Shown here: piece after piece, positions 11,580-20,480 of the stretch
Layout of the letters: the number at the start of each line of letters is the position of its first letter
Numbering within the stretch: position 1 is the first letter of the stretch
Assembly: GCA_037178625.1 (NCBI GenBank)
Contig: JAWZXG010000063.1
Span: forward strand, 1 to 45,143
DNA length: 45,143 nt
Origin: Skeletonema tropicum
Lineage: Eukaryota; Bacillariophyta; Thalassiosirophyceae; Thalassiosirales; Thalassiosiraceae
Reading direction: 5' to 3'
The notes under the pieces: generated by a model
The model's database searches: none
What the model was told of the DNA's origin: nothing
The model's input: the letters and a program-made list of their open reading frames with translations, nothing else
Position numbers and translations under genes: made by a program

Positions 11580-12570
11580 CTATGGTTTCATCGGATAATT
11601 TGCCCTTGATGGCGTGATATTCCCACTACTTTAGAGTTGAAACGTGCTGGAAGGAAGATAAATCTTAGCACTATATGCAATTAAATGCTTAAAATAGTGA
11701 ACTGCATACATTGCACTGTGCCTTTTTGTATTTGATATAATTGTGGTCGATTCGATGGGCGATTATGAAATATGATAATCAAATGGGCGTTGTTTCAGCG
11801 CATTGAATAATTTTCACATTTATCCCCCACCAGTAGATATCATTCAGTATACACTCCACTGTCCATGATGAAGGGGTACTTCCCACACAGTACTTCCCAC
11901 TCCCCCTCAGTTTGCACTATTTTCGCCACAATCCAATATTTAAACATGAAATAACACTAATCTTCTCCGTGTTTGCAGAAATAATATGCGCATTTGTGAG
12001 TTGCCCTTCTGAAGACGACGTATTGACTCATCATAACAGCGATATTTGTGTCCATTCCACAAGCCCAGAGCATCCATAATACTTTATTGTTCAATTTGGC
12101 TGCCCTCACTATCGTGTGCTGGTCATCTAAATCATTTCATTTGTCGATGATAGATGTTTATTATTGTGGCCGGAAAATAATACCGAGCGGCGATTATCGA
12201 ATTCAGCATGAATACAAGCCCAAACCGAAGGAATATTGGCACCGCAACGTTCCCATGTATATGAAGTATCATCGCGTGATGAAGGGGAGACGAGACGGAC
12301 GTTTATGGTTGACGTAACCATCACCACAACTGCTTGACGACGACCGAAAAAGATGATGGCCGGTGCCATGTGATGAGGCCACACCACAACCCCACACACA
12401 CCACCGCGGCCCAAACCAACGGTCAACATTGATCATATTGGTCCAGTTGATGATCCCTGCGCAAGGGTTAGGCGGTCGACGGCGTCAATGGCATCCATTA
12501 GCGGCACAGCGCTAACCCCAGGTCTATACCTGGTTAAGACTCCTAAACCAGGTCTAGACCCTGGTTAACC
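11580..12570. repeat. Segment A, copy 1 of a segmental duplication
   Basis: It matches 39845-40832 almost base for base, with small differences only near 12515-12535. Both copies contain an identical 89-codon ORF (12048-12317 and 40313-40582) that I do not recognise. The right end has short inverted motifs built from CCAGGTCTAGACC and GGTTAA. In both loci A is followed by the region leading to a carboxypeptidase gene, so A belongs to the duplicated unit. Confidence 0.9.
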
Positions 12571-12686
12571 TCCCGTAGGGATGTAGCATGTGGCGGGCGG
12601 CTCGCTCGTGGCGGGCATTTTAGGCGATGATGAGACGGACATCTGAAACGCTGTCGCATGTCGCATCAAAAACACATCAACTCAAG

Positions 12687-12963
12687 CTACAGGGGTCAAA
12701 AAACGTGAATTACAGAAAAAGTGTCTAACGATATTGAGCGAACAGCTAGCATTTTCTGATGTGACAGTGAAAAAGTCATCTTCCCGCCCGAATTTGGTAG
12801 GAGTAGCTACTGTAGGAATCGTAGTACGTGTACGTAGAAAAACTTTGCAGGCTTATTCTCTCTCCTCCACAAAATGCGGGAAGCATTTTTTGGGTGTGTA
12901 CCAATTCCTACAATTTTGTGTACGTAGCGAAGAGGTGTTAGACACCTTTTTTGACCCCTGTAG
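12687..12963. mobile_element. 277-bp MITE with 17-bp terminal inverted repeats and CAAG target duplication
   Basis: The left end CTACAGGGGTCAAAAAA is perfectly inverted at the right end. CAAG flanks it at 12683-12686 and 12964-12967. The uninserted site is in the third locus (about 42338-42350, ACTCAAGATGCACC). The interior is non-coding and carries GTACGTAG near both ends. A TA-flanked reading (CAGGGGTC ends) is possible but would not reproduce the empty site. Confidence 0.88.
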
Positions 12964-12991
12964 CAAGATGCACCAGGAACCAGGAGCCGTA

Positions 12992-15900
12992 CAGCTGTTT
13001 TCACGGATTTTCGGATAGCCGTTCAAGTTTCGAATTCCTACGTATGTTAGGTACAAATGACGTAGTGAGTCTTATAAAAACCCATTGGGCCGATTTCTCC
13101 CAACTCACCCCTCAACAAGAGCCACTCCGCGCAAAAAGATGCCAACCATGGCCAAATTCCGGAGCGTACTACGCACAACAAGTTGGATATTTGCTCAACC
13201 AAAAGGATAAATTAACCTCTCTTGCATGTCTAGATCCAAAATAGCCAATTAGGTTGACTAAAGATTGTAATCATGAACGATGGTAATACACTTTTTGAAT
13301 ACCTTTTCACACGGCTCATCAGTAAAAGTGACACTTATCGCGGCAGGTGGATTTGCGACCAGTCGTTGGTAGAGATATTGCACAGACACTATACGAATGT
13401 AGATAAAGACAATACCTTACGGAACAAACTCGTGCAGCGTCTGAACAAGGCAGCCGGACCTTTCAACAGCAGCAATGTACACAAGATATACCACAAAAAT
13501 TTCACAACATCATGTCCATTCAATTCGTCATTACGCCGGATGGTGCACTATTACTACTTTGGAAAGGGAGAGAAAGTGCCCAACGAACCAATACGCGCAG
13601 CAGAGTTATTGTGCACAGAAATAGAACATATACAGAGTTACAGTGCAACTAATAATCGGCAGCGATCTTGCAACAAGCCGGAGCAAGTATCATTTCCCGA
13701 CGATGGATGCGCTGGTAAGAAGAAGAACAAAAATAATGAGAACAAACGTAAAGAAGCAACAAAATCATCAGCGGCTGCACCAATTACTCCTACTCCACAA
13801 AAAAGAACAAGGCGCTCGCAACGACTAGTTGAGCAGCAGCAGAGCCCTCTCGTGCCATTCGTCACCAACGTGGGTAGATTAGAGGATGAGAATAATCAAG
13901 TTGACGACGAAGATGAAGATGAAGACGACGACAATAACAACAGCAGTGGCGATATAGACGGGGATAACAGCAGCAACAACCAGACTCCGAATATTATATG
14001 GCAGTCACCTGAAGCAGCAGCTCTCTTCGGATTTGACGAAGGTGCCGATGTGTACAACGGACTAGTGCAATTGGTTGAATCACTTACACTGGTGGGGCAA
14101 TCAGCAAATGGATACGAAGAAGCAGGCGTCATTGACTTGCACGAAGATAGTAAATTGACAAAGCATGCCTTATTTGACTTACGCAATAAATGTTTATACC
14201 TCAGGGTTGCGTATTCAATAGCACTTGCCGAGTATCGAGTTGGGTTTCCATTCCAAGCTTGTTGCGACAAAGCGGCAAGGCTGCTCAATGATTTAACACT
14301 GTTCAATGCAGCAACTGGTAGGACAATCATGAATTGGAACCGTATCTTCCGCGTTAATCATCAATTTCCAAACCCCAACCCCTACGTCGCCAATGGTATC
14401 AAACGAAAGCCTACACTATTTGAGGTATTTCCGACAGCAGCAGTAGATGTGTCAAACTTCATACTTGACCATCTGGAACATTTCAGCGTTGAATTGCTGA
14501 GGGAACATTTTAACACAACAATGATAAAGCAACTAAATGAAGAGGTGAAAACCAACATCAACTTTACCGAAGACTCAGAAGAATTTCAACTGGTTGACAG
14601 ATATCTCAAAAATCCACCATCATACTCAACGGTTGGGAGGTGGGTCGGATACCTTGGTTTCAAACGAGAGGTGTCAAAGAAATGCTACTACGTTGATGGC
14701 CATGAGTATGCCGAACAGATAGAGCATCGGTCTCGGTTAACAGACGAATATCTATCAGTGCTTGAACCACGATCTCATCGATGGGTTCATTTGTCACAGA
14801 CCGAATTTGACGATTTGAAAACAGCGCTCGAAGATGACAAAGATGGCGAGAAGGCGAAGGACATGTTAGATAAGGTTGCTTATAAGTTCAAGGGAGTTGA
14901 TGAAAAAGTATACTTTGAGTTTCATGTGGACAAACACGTGCGTCTGCAGAAGATTGCAAACGATAAGTATGGAGCATTTGGAGGAAGAGTAAGCATAAGA
15001 AAGAAAGCTGAAGACAAACCTGTCATCATCTTTGGCCAGGATGAGGCTATTTTTAATGCTTTTCTGTCGCGGACTCACCAGTGGGTTGATCCGAATGGAA
15101 GGAGGGCAATTATGCCGAAGACTGTTGGTGCTGGTATCATGATATCTGCGTTTCAATCGAGAGAATTGGGTTGGGGCATTCCTATCACCGAAGATCAGCT
15201 GAAGGAGATTAATGCTGCTAGAGCCAATCAAGAATACTTCGACAAGGCAGCGGCAATTGCCGTAAATGGTAACACAAAAAAGCAACCACTTGAATCGTCA
15301 CCTGGGATTCTTAAGTTTGCATACGGGAAGAACGGGTACTGGACAGGGAACCACACGATCCTGCAAACGGAAGATATAATAGATTGCGTAAAAGTAATAC
15401 TCGGAGATGAGTATGAATATGTCTTTCTTTTTGATTCGAGCAGTGGTCATGCAAAGAAGCGTGTTGACGGTCTTGATGCAAAGGAAATGAACAAGAATTG
15501 GCACTCGACACCATCGCAAGCTAGGAACACCAAAATTGAACGGCAGGAGGAATTTGTCGGGCCATACTACGATGCATCCAATCCAGCAATGGTGACTATC
15601 GGTCAAGAACAAACGATGAACTTCACCAGTGAAGATGTCGGCCCATTTTGGCTGACAGCAGAGGAACGTGAAAGACAACGGCACGACCGAGAGGTTGAAA
15701 TACCAGAAGACAAGAGGAAAGAGCGACATAAGGTGAAGAAAGAGCTGATATCGGAGCTGATGGACACCGAGTGGGGGAAAAAGGAAGGAGAAATAAGGTT
15801 ATGGAAGATGACACATGCTGAGCTAGCAAAAATGGCGCAAGCGTCTAGTATCGATATCAAAATAACACCTACCACCAAAATGATATATGGATGGGAGGGC

Positions 15901-16800
15901 AAGGGTAAGGGACTTCTGCAGATTGCGTATGAACGTGGCTGGATCGATATAGCAACCTTCAGAAAGGGCAGCTACCAAGTGATGAAGTATGATGATGAGG
16001 GTAACTTGGTTCCTGAGCTTTCCCTCCGGCATTTGCTTGCAAACTGCACGGATTTTTTGTCTGAACAAAGCCAACTCGAATATGTTTGTGAATCTTTGGG
16101 AGTAAGAGCCTTGATTACAACAAAGTACCATGCTGAATACGCTGGTGAGGGTGTCGAATACTCTTGGGGATTCTCCAAAGCTCTCTACCGAAGACATCCA
16201 TTAGCTCAAAAGAAAACGACTGCTGATTTCCTTGCATTGGTCGACAAGTGTATTTCAAGAGAGGTTCTCACTGTGGATCTCATTCGTAAGTTCAGTGCCA
16301 GGGCAAGAGGTTACATGGAGACATATAAGATGTTGGAGATTGAGGCAAAGAATACCAAGGAGACAGAAGGTAATTCAAGTGAGGATGCACCCATTCCGCA
16401 CAAGAGAATTGAAACGCTGAAGAAGGTTTTGAAATGTCATCGTGCTGCTATTGACTTTGACAAATCTTTCATTATGAAAACTGTCTACGCAAAAGACTTT
16501 GATTTCAAGAATGATTTGCTCAAGAAGGAAGAGAAGCTCAACTTTAGTCTCAGAGTAAAACGAGAGAATACGAAGGTGGAAGCGACGGCAAAGAAGAAAT
16601 AAACATAGGACAATGTTCATTTATGTCTCTTGGTGGAATATGGCATACGAGGCATTATTTACCATGGTCCGGTTGTTGTTCGCAATTGATAAAGACGGAA
16701 CTTTTACGGGTAGAGTAGCTCCCCAGTTAAGGGGCTTTCAGTACGTTTGTACGTAGGAATAAAAATTCTGCGATTATCCGCCAAGATTTGCTAACAGCTG
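12992..16800 (+). mobile_element. 3.8-kb DNA transposon, TA target site, CAGCTGTT termini
   Basis: Both ends start CAGCTGTT and carry related sub-terminal sequence (GGATA, then ATTCCTACGTA), making an imperfect inverted repeat of about 60 bp. TA flanks the element at 12990-12991 and 16801-16802. The third locus (42358-42375) is uninserted. The single large ORF encodes the transposase. The TA target and the DDE signature place it by inference near the IS630-Tc1-mariner group. Confidence 0.85.
13273..16602 (+). CDS. Large DDE transposase, 1109 aa
   Basis: The protein of the 12992-16800 transposon. The N-terminal 200 residues are basic (KKRTRRSQRL near 175-185), followed by an acidic Asp/Asn run (about 210-240). 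The catalytic core shows FGQDEAIF (Asp590), LFDSSSGHAK (Asp721) and AGEGVEYSWG (Glu962), with SLRHLLANC-DF and KYHAEYAGEG as found in large eukaryotic DDE transposases with an insertion between the second Asp and the Glu. The spacing of about 240 residues is far more than the 34-39 of typical Tc1/mariner enzymes. The ORF is uninterrupted, so the element may still be active. The start at 13273 is the first Met of the frame. Family placement rests on motif recognition only. Confidence 0.8.
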   Translation: MNDGNTLFEYLFTRLISKSDTYRGRWICDQSLVEILHRHYTNVDKDNTLRNKLVQRLNKAAGPFNSSNVHKIYHKNFTTSCPFNSSLRRMVHYYYFGKGEKVPNEPIRAAELLCTEIEHIQSYSATNNRQRSCNKPEQVSFPDDGCAGKKKNKNNENKRKEATKSSAAAPITPTPQKRTRRSQRLVEQQQSPLVPFVTNVGRLEDENNQVDDEDEDEDDDNNNSSGDIDGDNSSNNQTPNIIWQSPEAAALFGFDEGADVYNGLVQLVESLTLVGQSANGYEEAGVIDLHEDSKLTKHALFDLRNKCLYLRVAYSIALAEYRVGFPFQACCDKAARLLNDLTLFNAATGRTIMNWNRIFRVNHQFPNPNPYVANGIKRKPTLFEVFPTAAVDVSNFILDHLEHFSVELLREHFNTTMIKQLNEEVKTNINFTEDSEEFQLVDRYLKNPPSYSTVGRWVGYLGFKREVSKKCYYVDGHEYAEQIEHRSRLTDEYLSVLEPRSHRWVHLSQTEFDDLKTALEDDKDGEKAKDMLDKVAYKFKGVDEKVYFEFHVDKHVRLQKIANDKYGAFGGRVSIRKKAEDKPVIIFGQDEAIFNAFLSRTHQWVDPNGRRAIMPKTVGAGIMISAFQSRELGWGIPITEDQLKEINAARANQEYFDKAAAIAVNGNTKKQPLESSPGILKFAYGKNGYWTGNHTILQTEDIIDCVKVILGDEYEYVFLFDSSSGHAKKRVDGLDAKEMNKNWHSTPSQARNTKIERQEEFVGPYYDASNPAMVTIGQEQTMNFTSEDVGPFWLTAEERERQRHDREVEIPEDKRKERHKVKKELISELMDTEWGKKEGEIRLWKMTHAELAKMAQASSIDIKITPTTKMIYGWEGKGKGLLQIAYERGWIDIATFRKGSYQVMKYDDEGNLVPELSLRHLLANCTDFLSEQSQLEYVCESLGVRALITTKYHAEYAGEGVEYSWGFSKALYRRHPLAQKKTTADFLALVDKCISREVLTVDLIRKFSARARGYMETYKMLEIEAKNTKETEGNSSEDAPIPHKRIETLKKVLKCHRAAIDFDKSFIMKTVYAKDFDFKNDLLKKEEKLNFSLRVKRENTKVEATAKKK

Positions 16801-16802
16801 TA

Positions 16803-17213
16803 TCTTTTGATATCTTGCCTACTATGGCCAATGACGACGATAAGTGTCGTTTTGGAAAGCTCTCATCGAGATCTATCGATGAGGCGTGTATTGGGCCTGA
16901 TCGGACGACTTTGATTCAATCGACACGGTCAAAAACGGGTCAAGCGTCGTAGATAGATGGCTGGCTGTATCTGATGATCGGACATAACTACTACCGCTAG
17001 TGATTCTATTATCGATGGATTAGATCAGTCTTTGACACGATCTATCCAGCGATTCAACGCATCTTTGATGTCCTCCGGAAGTGCACGTGCAGAAGTCTAC
17101 TAAGTATTGCTTGACGCTTTCACTTCCTTTCACTTCTTCATTTGAGTGTCTTTTTGGGGACAATACCACAAAATACACTTCTTACTTTGATGAGATACTG
17201 TTCATAATCATTC
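16803..17213. promoter_or_regulatory. 5' flank of carboxypeptidase copy 1
   Basis: Non-coding sequence shared with 42366-42780, and from 16975 onward with 29811-30049. It contains a small palindrome (CTCATCGA to TCGATGAG at about 16862-16883) and a diverged repeat that recurs 3' of the gene. I cannot point to a TATA box with confidence. Confidence 0.4.
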
Positions 17214-19208
17214 ATGATGATGCTCTCCATTACCTTATCCCTGCTCCTGACAGCATTGCGCTCTGTCGAAGCGGTGCGCAGGCTCCCCCACCAAGAACAT
17301 GAGCTTATTGACGGACGTCGGCTCTTCTCAATTAAGGACCACAATCATGATCCTCAGCAGCAATCCTCTACACGACAACAATTATTATCATCACAACATC
17401 GGCGAGAAGAGATTACAAATCCCGACGACCATCTCGTAACATCACTCCCCCTCCTCGCAGATGGTGCTCTCAAAACACGTCATTGGGCAGGTCATCTCCC
17501 CGCATCGAAGGATCCAGATGATAAAAAGATTTTCTACTGGCTTTTCGAGCCAGGTAATACGGACAATAATGTCCCACCTGAAAGTATTCCTCTCATTGTG
17601 TGGATAAGTGGAGGGCCAGGATGCAGCGCCATGGACGGATTATGGTTGCAAAATGGACCTCTAAGATTGAAAAATGATGGAAACAGTTGGATTGTCGATG
17701 TCAATGAGCATGGTTGGAACAATGCCCCTGCTTGGACTATGTATGTTGATCAGCCTGTAGGAACTGGTCTAAGCTTTACCAAAAAAGAATCGTACTGCAA
17801 GAATGACTTTGAAGTGAATCGGGACTTTCATTACTTTCTAGAGGAATTCTTTTTGTTACACGCGGATAATTTTTTATCAGATGGCAACATAAATGGTGCA
17901 AGAATGTTGCGACGCTCATTTTACTTCGCTGGAGAATCACATGCGGGGCACTACATACCAAGTATGATGGACTTCATTCTACAGAGAAATGATGGCAAAC
18001 TTGTACCAGACCAAAAGAATGGGCTGGGACCGCTACGTGTAAATATACCAATTCATGGTGCTGCGATTGGTAATGGATGGGTGGATCCGTTTCATCAGTA
18101 TGCCGCAGCGGATGCTGCATATGGTATGGGGATCATCGGGACTGCACAAAGAGCCAATCTTGAAAATATGGAACGTACCTGCCAAGCCAAGTTAAAGTCG
18201 GGCAATTTAAATGCAGAAGTTTGTTTTTCATTGTTGGATGACATCATAGATCAGTCTCATGGGGCAAATGGAAAGACTATTGTCAATCAATATGATACAC
18301 GAACGTGGTTGATGAAGGGGGCTCCGTCTTACCCTCCTGGTTCCAAGGAAGTAGAAACTTACCTTGGCGGGAAGAAATCATATAGCGAGCCACCTCTTGT
18401 TGTTGACTTTCATGCTGTGTTGAAATCTATCCATGCAATGGAGTTACTGGAAGCAGGTCTCACTTATGAGGAATGCTCTGGACCGGTATACCTTGCATTA
18501 GTGCACCAAGATGGTTTGGGTGTAGTTGATGAAGTAGTCCGAATCCTAGATCATGAGTCGAAGCCTCACATGATGTTTTTCAATGGAATAAATGATTTGG
18601 TCTGCAATCATGTGGGTAACGAACGCCTTTTGGACCTTTTGCCGTGGAGCAAAGCATCTGAATATATAAAACAACCAAGGTATGCCTGGGACGCACCTGT
18701 CGATCCTTCGCTGAAAAACAATTATAAGGAAGGTCGTCCAGATGGGTATGTCAAGACATTTGAGAATTTGACGTACCTGAAACTCTTCGAGGCCGGTCAT
18801 GGCGCTACGATGGATCAACCTGGTGTTTGTCTTTCCATGATGCAAATACTCATATCTGGTCAGGTGGCATCAGGATTTCTCCATTCTAGACAAATGATAG
18901 ACAGCGCAGATTCAAACCAGGAAAAGAGTTGCTCGTTAACGGAGTGTCCAAATTGCGTACCTGAACATACATTCACTCCATCGGTCATCCATGACAACTC
19001 GTCACTCTCATACAGTGATCTTGGTGTTGTACTAGCGGCCTTTTGTTTGGGCATGTTACTTCTATTAACCTGTCTGTTTTTTAGATGCCAAAATAATAGC
19101 AGAGGAAAGAGAAAGTTGCTTGTCACAACCGAGGAAGCTCACGATTTAGTATCATATCAAAGAGGTACAATCAAGCAGGAGGCTCCAAGCTCAGCAGCCA
19201 GCAGCTGA
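17214..19208 (+). CDS. KEX1-like membrane serine carboxypeptidase (family S10), copy 1
   Basis: 664 residues without introns. A signal peptide (MMMLSITLSLLLTALRSVEA) precedes a polar pro-region. The S10 fold is marked by GGPGCSAM (133-140), the Ser nucleophile in FAGESHAGHYIP (Ser242), Asp461 in NGINDLVCNHVG and His529 in EAGHGATMDQP. A transmembrane helix at about 603-623 and a short basic tail make it a type I membrane protein, as in fungal Kex1, which trims C-terminal residues in the late secretory pathway; secretory or vacuolar location is inferred. All triad motifs are intact. A second identical gene is at 30050 and a broken third at 42781. Confidence 0.93.
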   Translation: MMMLSITLSLLLTALRSVEAVRRLPHQEHELIDGRRLFSIKDHNHDPQQQSSTRQQLLSSQHRREEITNPDDHLVTSLPLLADGALKTRHWAGHLPASKDPDDKKIFYWLFEPGNTDNNVPPESIPLIVWISGGPGCSAMDGLWLQNGPLRLKNDGNSWIVDVNEHGWNNAPAWTMYVDQPVGTGLSFTKKESYCKNDFEVNRDFHYFLEEFFLLHADNFLSDGNINGARMLRRSFYFAGESHAGHYIPSMMDFILQRNDGKLVPDQKNGLGPLRVNIPIHGAAIGNGWVDPFHQYAAADAAYGMGIIGTAQRANLENMERTCQAKLKSGNLNAEVCFSLLDDIIDQSHGANGKTIVNQYDTRTWLMKGAPSYPPGSKEVETYLGGKKSYSEPPLVVDFHAVLKSIHAMELLEAGLTYEECSGPVYLALVHQDGLGVVDEVVRILDHESKPHMMFFNGINDLVCNHVGNERLLDLLPWSKASEYIKQPRYAWDAPVDPSLKNNYKEGRPDGYVKTFENLTYLKLFEAGHGATMDQPGVCLSMMQILISGQVASGFLHSRQMIDSADSNQEKSCSLTECPNCVPEHTFTPSVIHDNSSLSYSDLGVVLAAFCLGMLLLLTCLFFRCQNNSRGKRKLLVTTEEAHDLVSYQRGTIKQEAPSSAASS

Positions 19209-20480
19209 ATGGTGGAAAGACGAATTTTGAAAGAATTGACGAGACGGGCATCTGGAACGTTAGTTGTCGCATCAAAAACATATCAAATAATCAAGAGCAC
19301 GCACAGCTTTATGATGCACCATGGAGCCGTATCTTTTGATATCTTGTCTCCTAGACAGTTAACGGAAATCTTAAAGTACGTCATGGTTGGCCCTCCAGGG
19401 GCGAAATTATCTACAATTATCTAGAGCAATGTCACAAGTTACTACCCTTCGAGTGTAATTAAGCAAATAACCAACAGTTTTTCCATCACCCCGGAATTAG
19501 CAAAGAGGCAGTGATATGAAATTCCAAACCAAGTAATGGTCTTTTTTCCCAGATCGCACTCCGAGCCGCGACACCTCAAACAGCCAGGATTTGGCACGGG
19601 GGAGACTCGAACCCAAGACCCCGAACCAGAAGAGAGGCGGTGATACCACTACACCACACCACCTCTCTTGTCTCCTAGACAGCCAATATGGCGTTTTGGA
19701 AAGCTCTCATCGAGCTTTATCGATTAGGCGTACCATCAACAGCTGGAGCCAAATTATTTGAGAATCGAGTAAAGCACCCTAATACATCATAATAATATGT
19801 ACAACAGGATTGTGGAGAAAGGTCAATAGATAGTTGAAGTACAAGTACTGCGTTTGTTTCACCTTTTCATCTTATTGTCGAAGAAAACGCAAGTCAGTCT
19901 TATAGCCCAATGTTCATACCAGACGTGAAACATCTTTCCTTCTATGATGATCATGTTCATGCTCATGCTCTCAACTTCAACACAATGTGCCTTCCTTCCT
20001 TATTTACTTGCAACTTCAGTCGAATATTTGTATCCTCCTCTCTTTCATTGACATTGAGTTTGACATTCTAGATATTAACTTCGAGTGGTGGCCTGCCTCC
20101 TCGATGGTGTATTATGCTCGTTCATAGTCATAGTCTTCAAATGCGGCTCTTGCCCTATGGTATTCCTGATCCCATCTCTATCTTTCAAGCATATCTTCAA
20201 GCAGAAGTATGTCGAGGGCAGAAAATACTTACAATGGCCAAGCAAAGAGTGTTGGCTGCAGACGAAGATCATAAATAATTGTAGGTAGCAATACTCATAT
20301 TCAACTGCGTTGCAACGATCTGTATTCACTTAATCTTAATCCTGGTTAAGTTTTATTCTAATTCTACTTTGATTCACACAAACATAAACAGCCAAGAGTC
20401 TGCTCATGAAATTATCAGTCGGCGAAAATTTGCTAATACGCTGATACACTGGCTAGACTCGGCAAAGCTCCCTCACTTCA
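19209..20480. other. Non-coding interval 3' of carboxypeptidase copy 1
   Basis: It holds the SINE (19359-19665), a diverged version of the repeat found 5' of the gene (about 19239-19345 and 19683-19730), and single-locus DNA at 20179-20480. No gene is supported. Positions 20179-20522 are missing at the retroelement-bearing locus. Confidence 0.5.
19359..19665 (-). mobile_element. tRNA-derived SINE with 17-bp target duplications, copy 1
   Basis: A 17-bp direct repeat (TCTTGTCTCCTAGACAG) flanks the element at 19342-19358 and 19666-19682. On the minus strand the element begins with a tRNA-like head: A box TGGTGTAGTGG (19656-19646) and B box GGTTCGAGTCT (19613-19603). The acceptor and T stems do not pair fully, so this is not a working tRNA. 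The 3' part is unrelated to tRNA. Confidence 0.8.

Larger units (their letters stand above)
16975..20178. repeat. 3.2-kb duplicated block, copy 1
   Basis: The block corresponds to 29811-33014 at a constant offset of 12836 with no indel found. It covers the carboxypeptidase gene, the SINE and about 500 bp beyond it. The match starts at TGATCGGACATAAC and stops at CCCATCTC, where the second copy is interrupted by the retroelement. Confidence 0.92.

Noticed and set aside
12048..12317. 89-codon ORF identical in both copies of segment A
   Set aside because: Identity reflects recent duplication of the whole segment, not selection; no domain is recognised, so I did not call a gene.
19590..19665. 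A functional tRNA gene on the minus strand
   Set aside because: A and B boxes are present, but the acceptor and T stems have mismatches and the unit sits at the head of a 307-bp element with target duplications, so a SINE head is the better reading.
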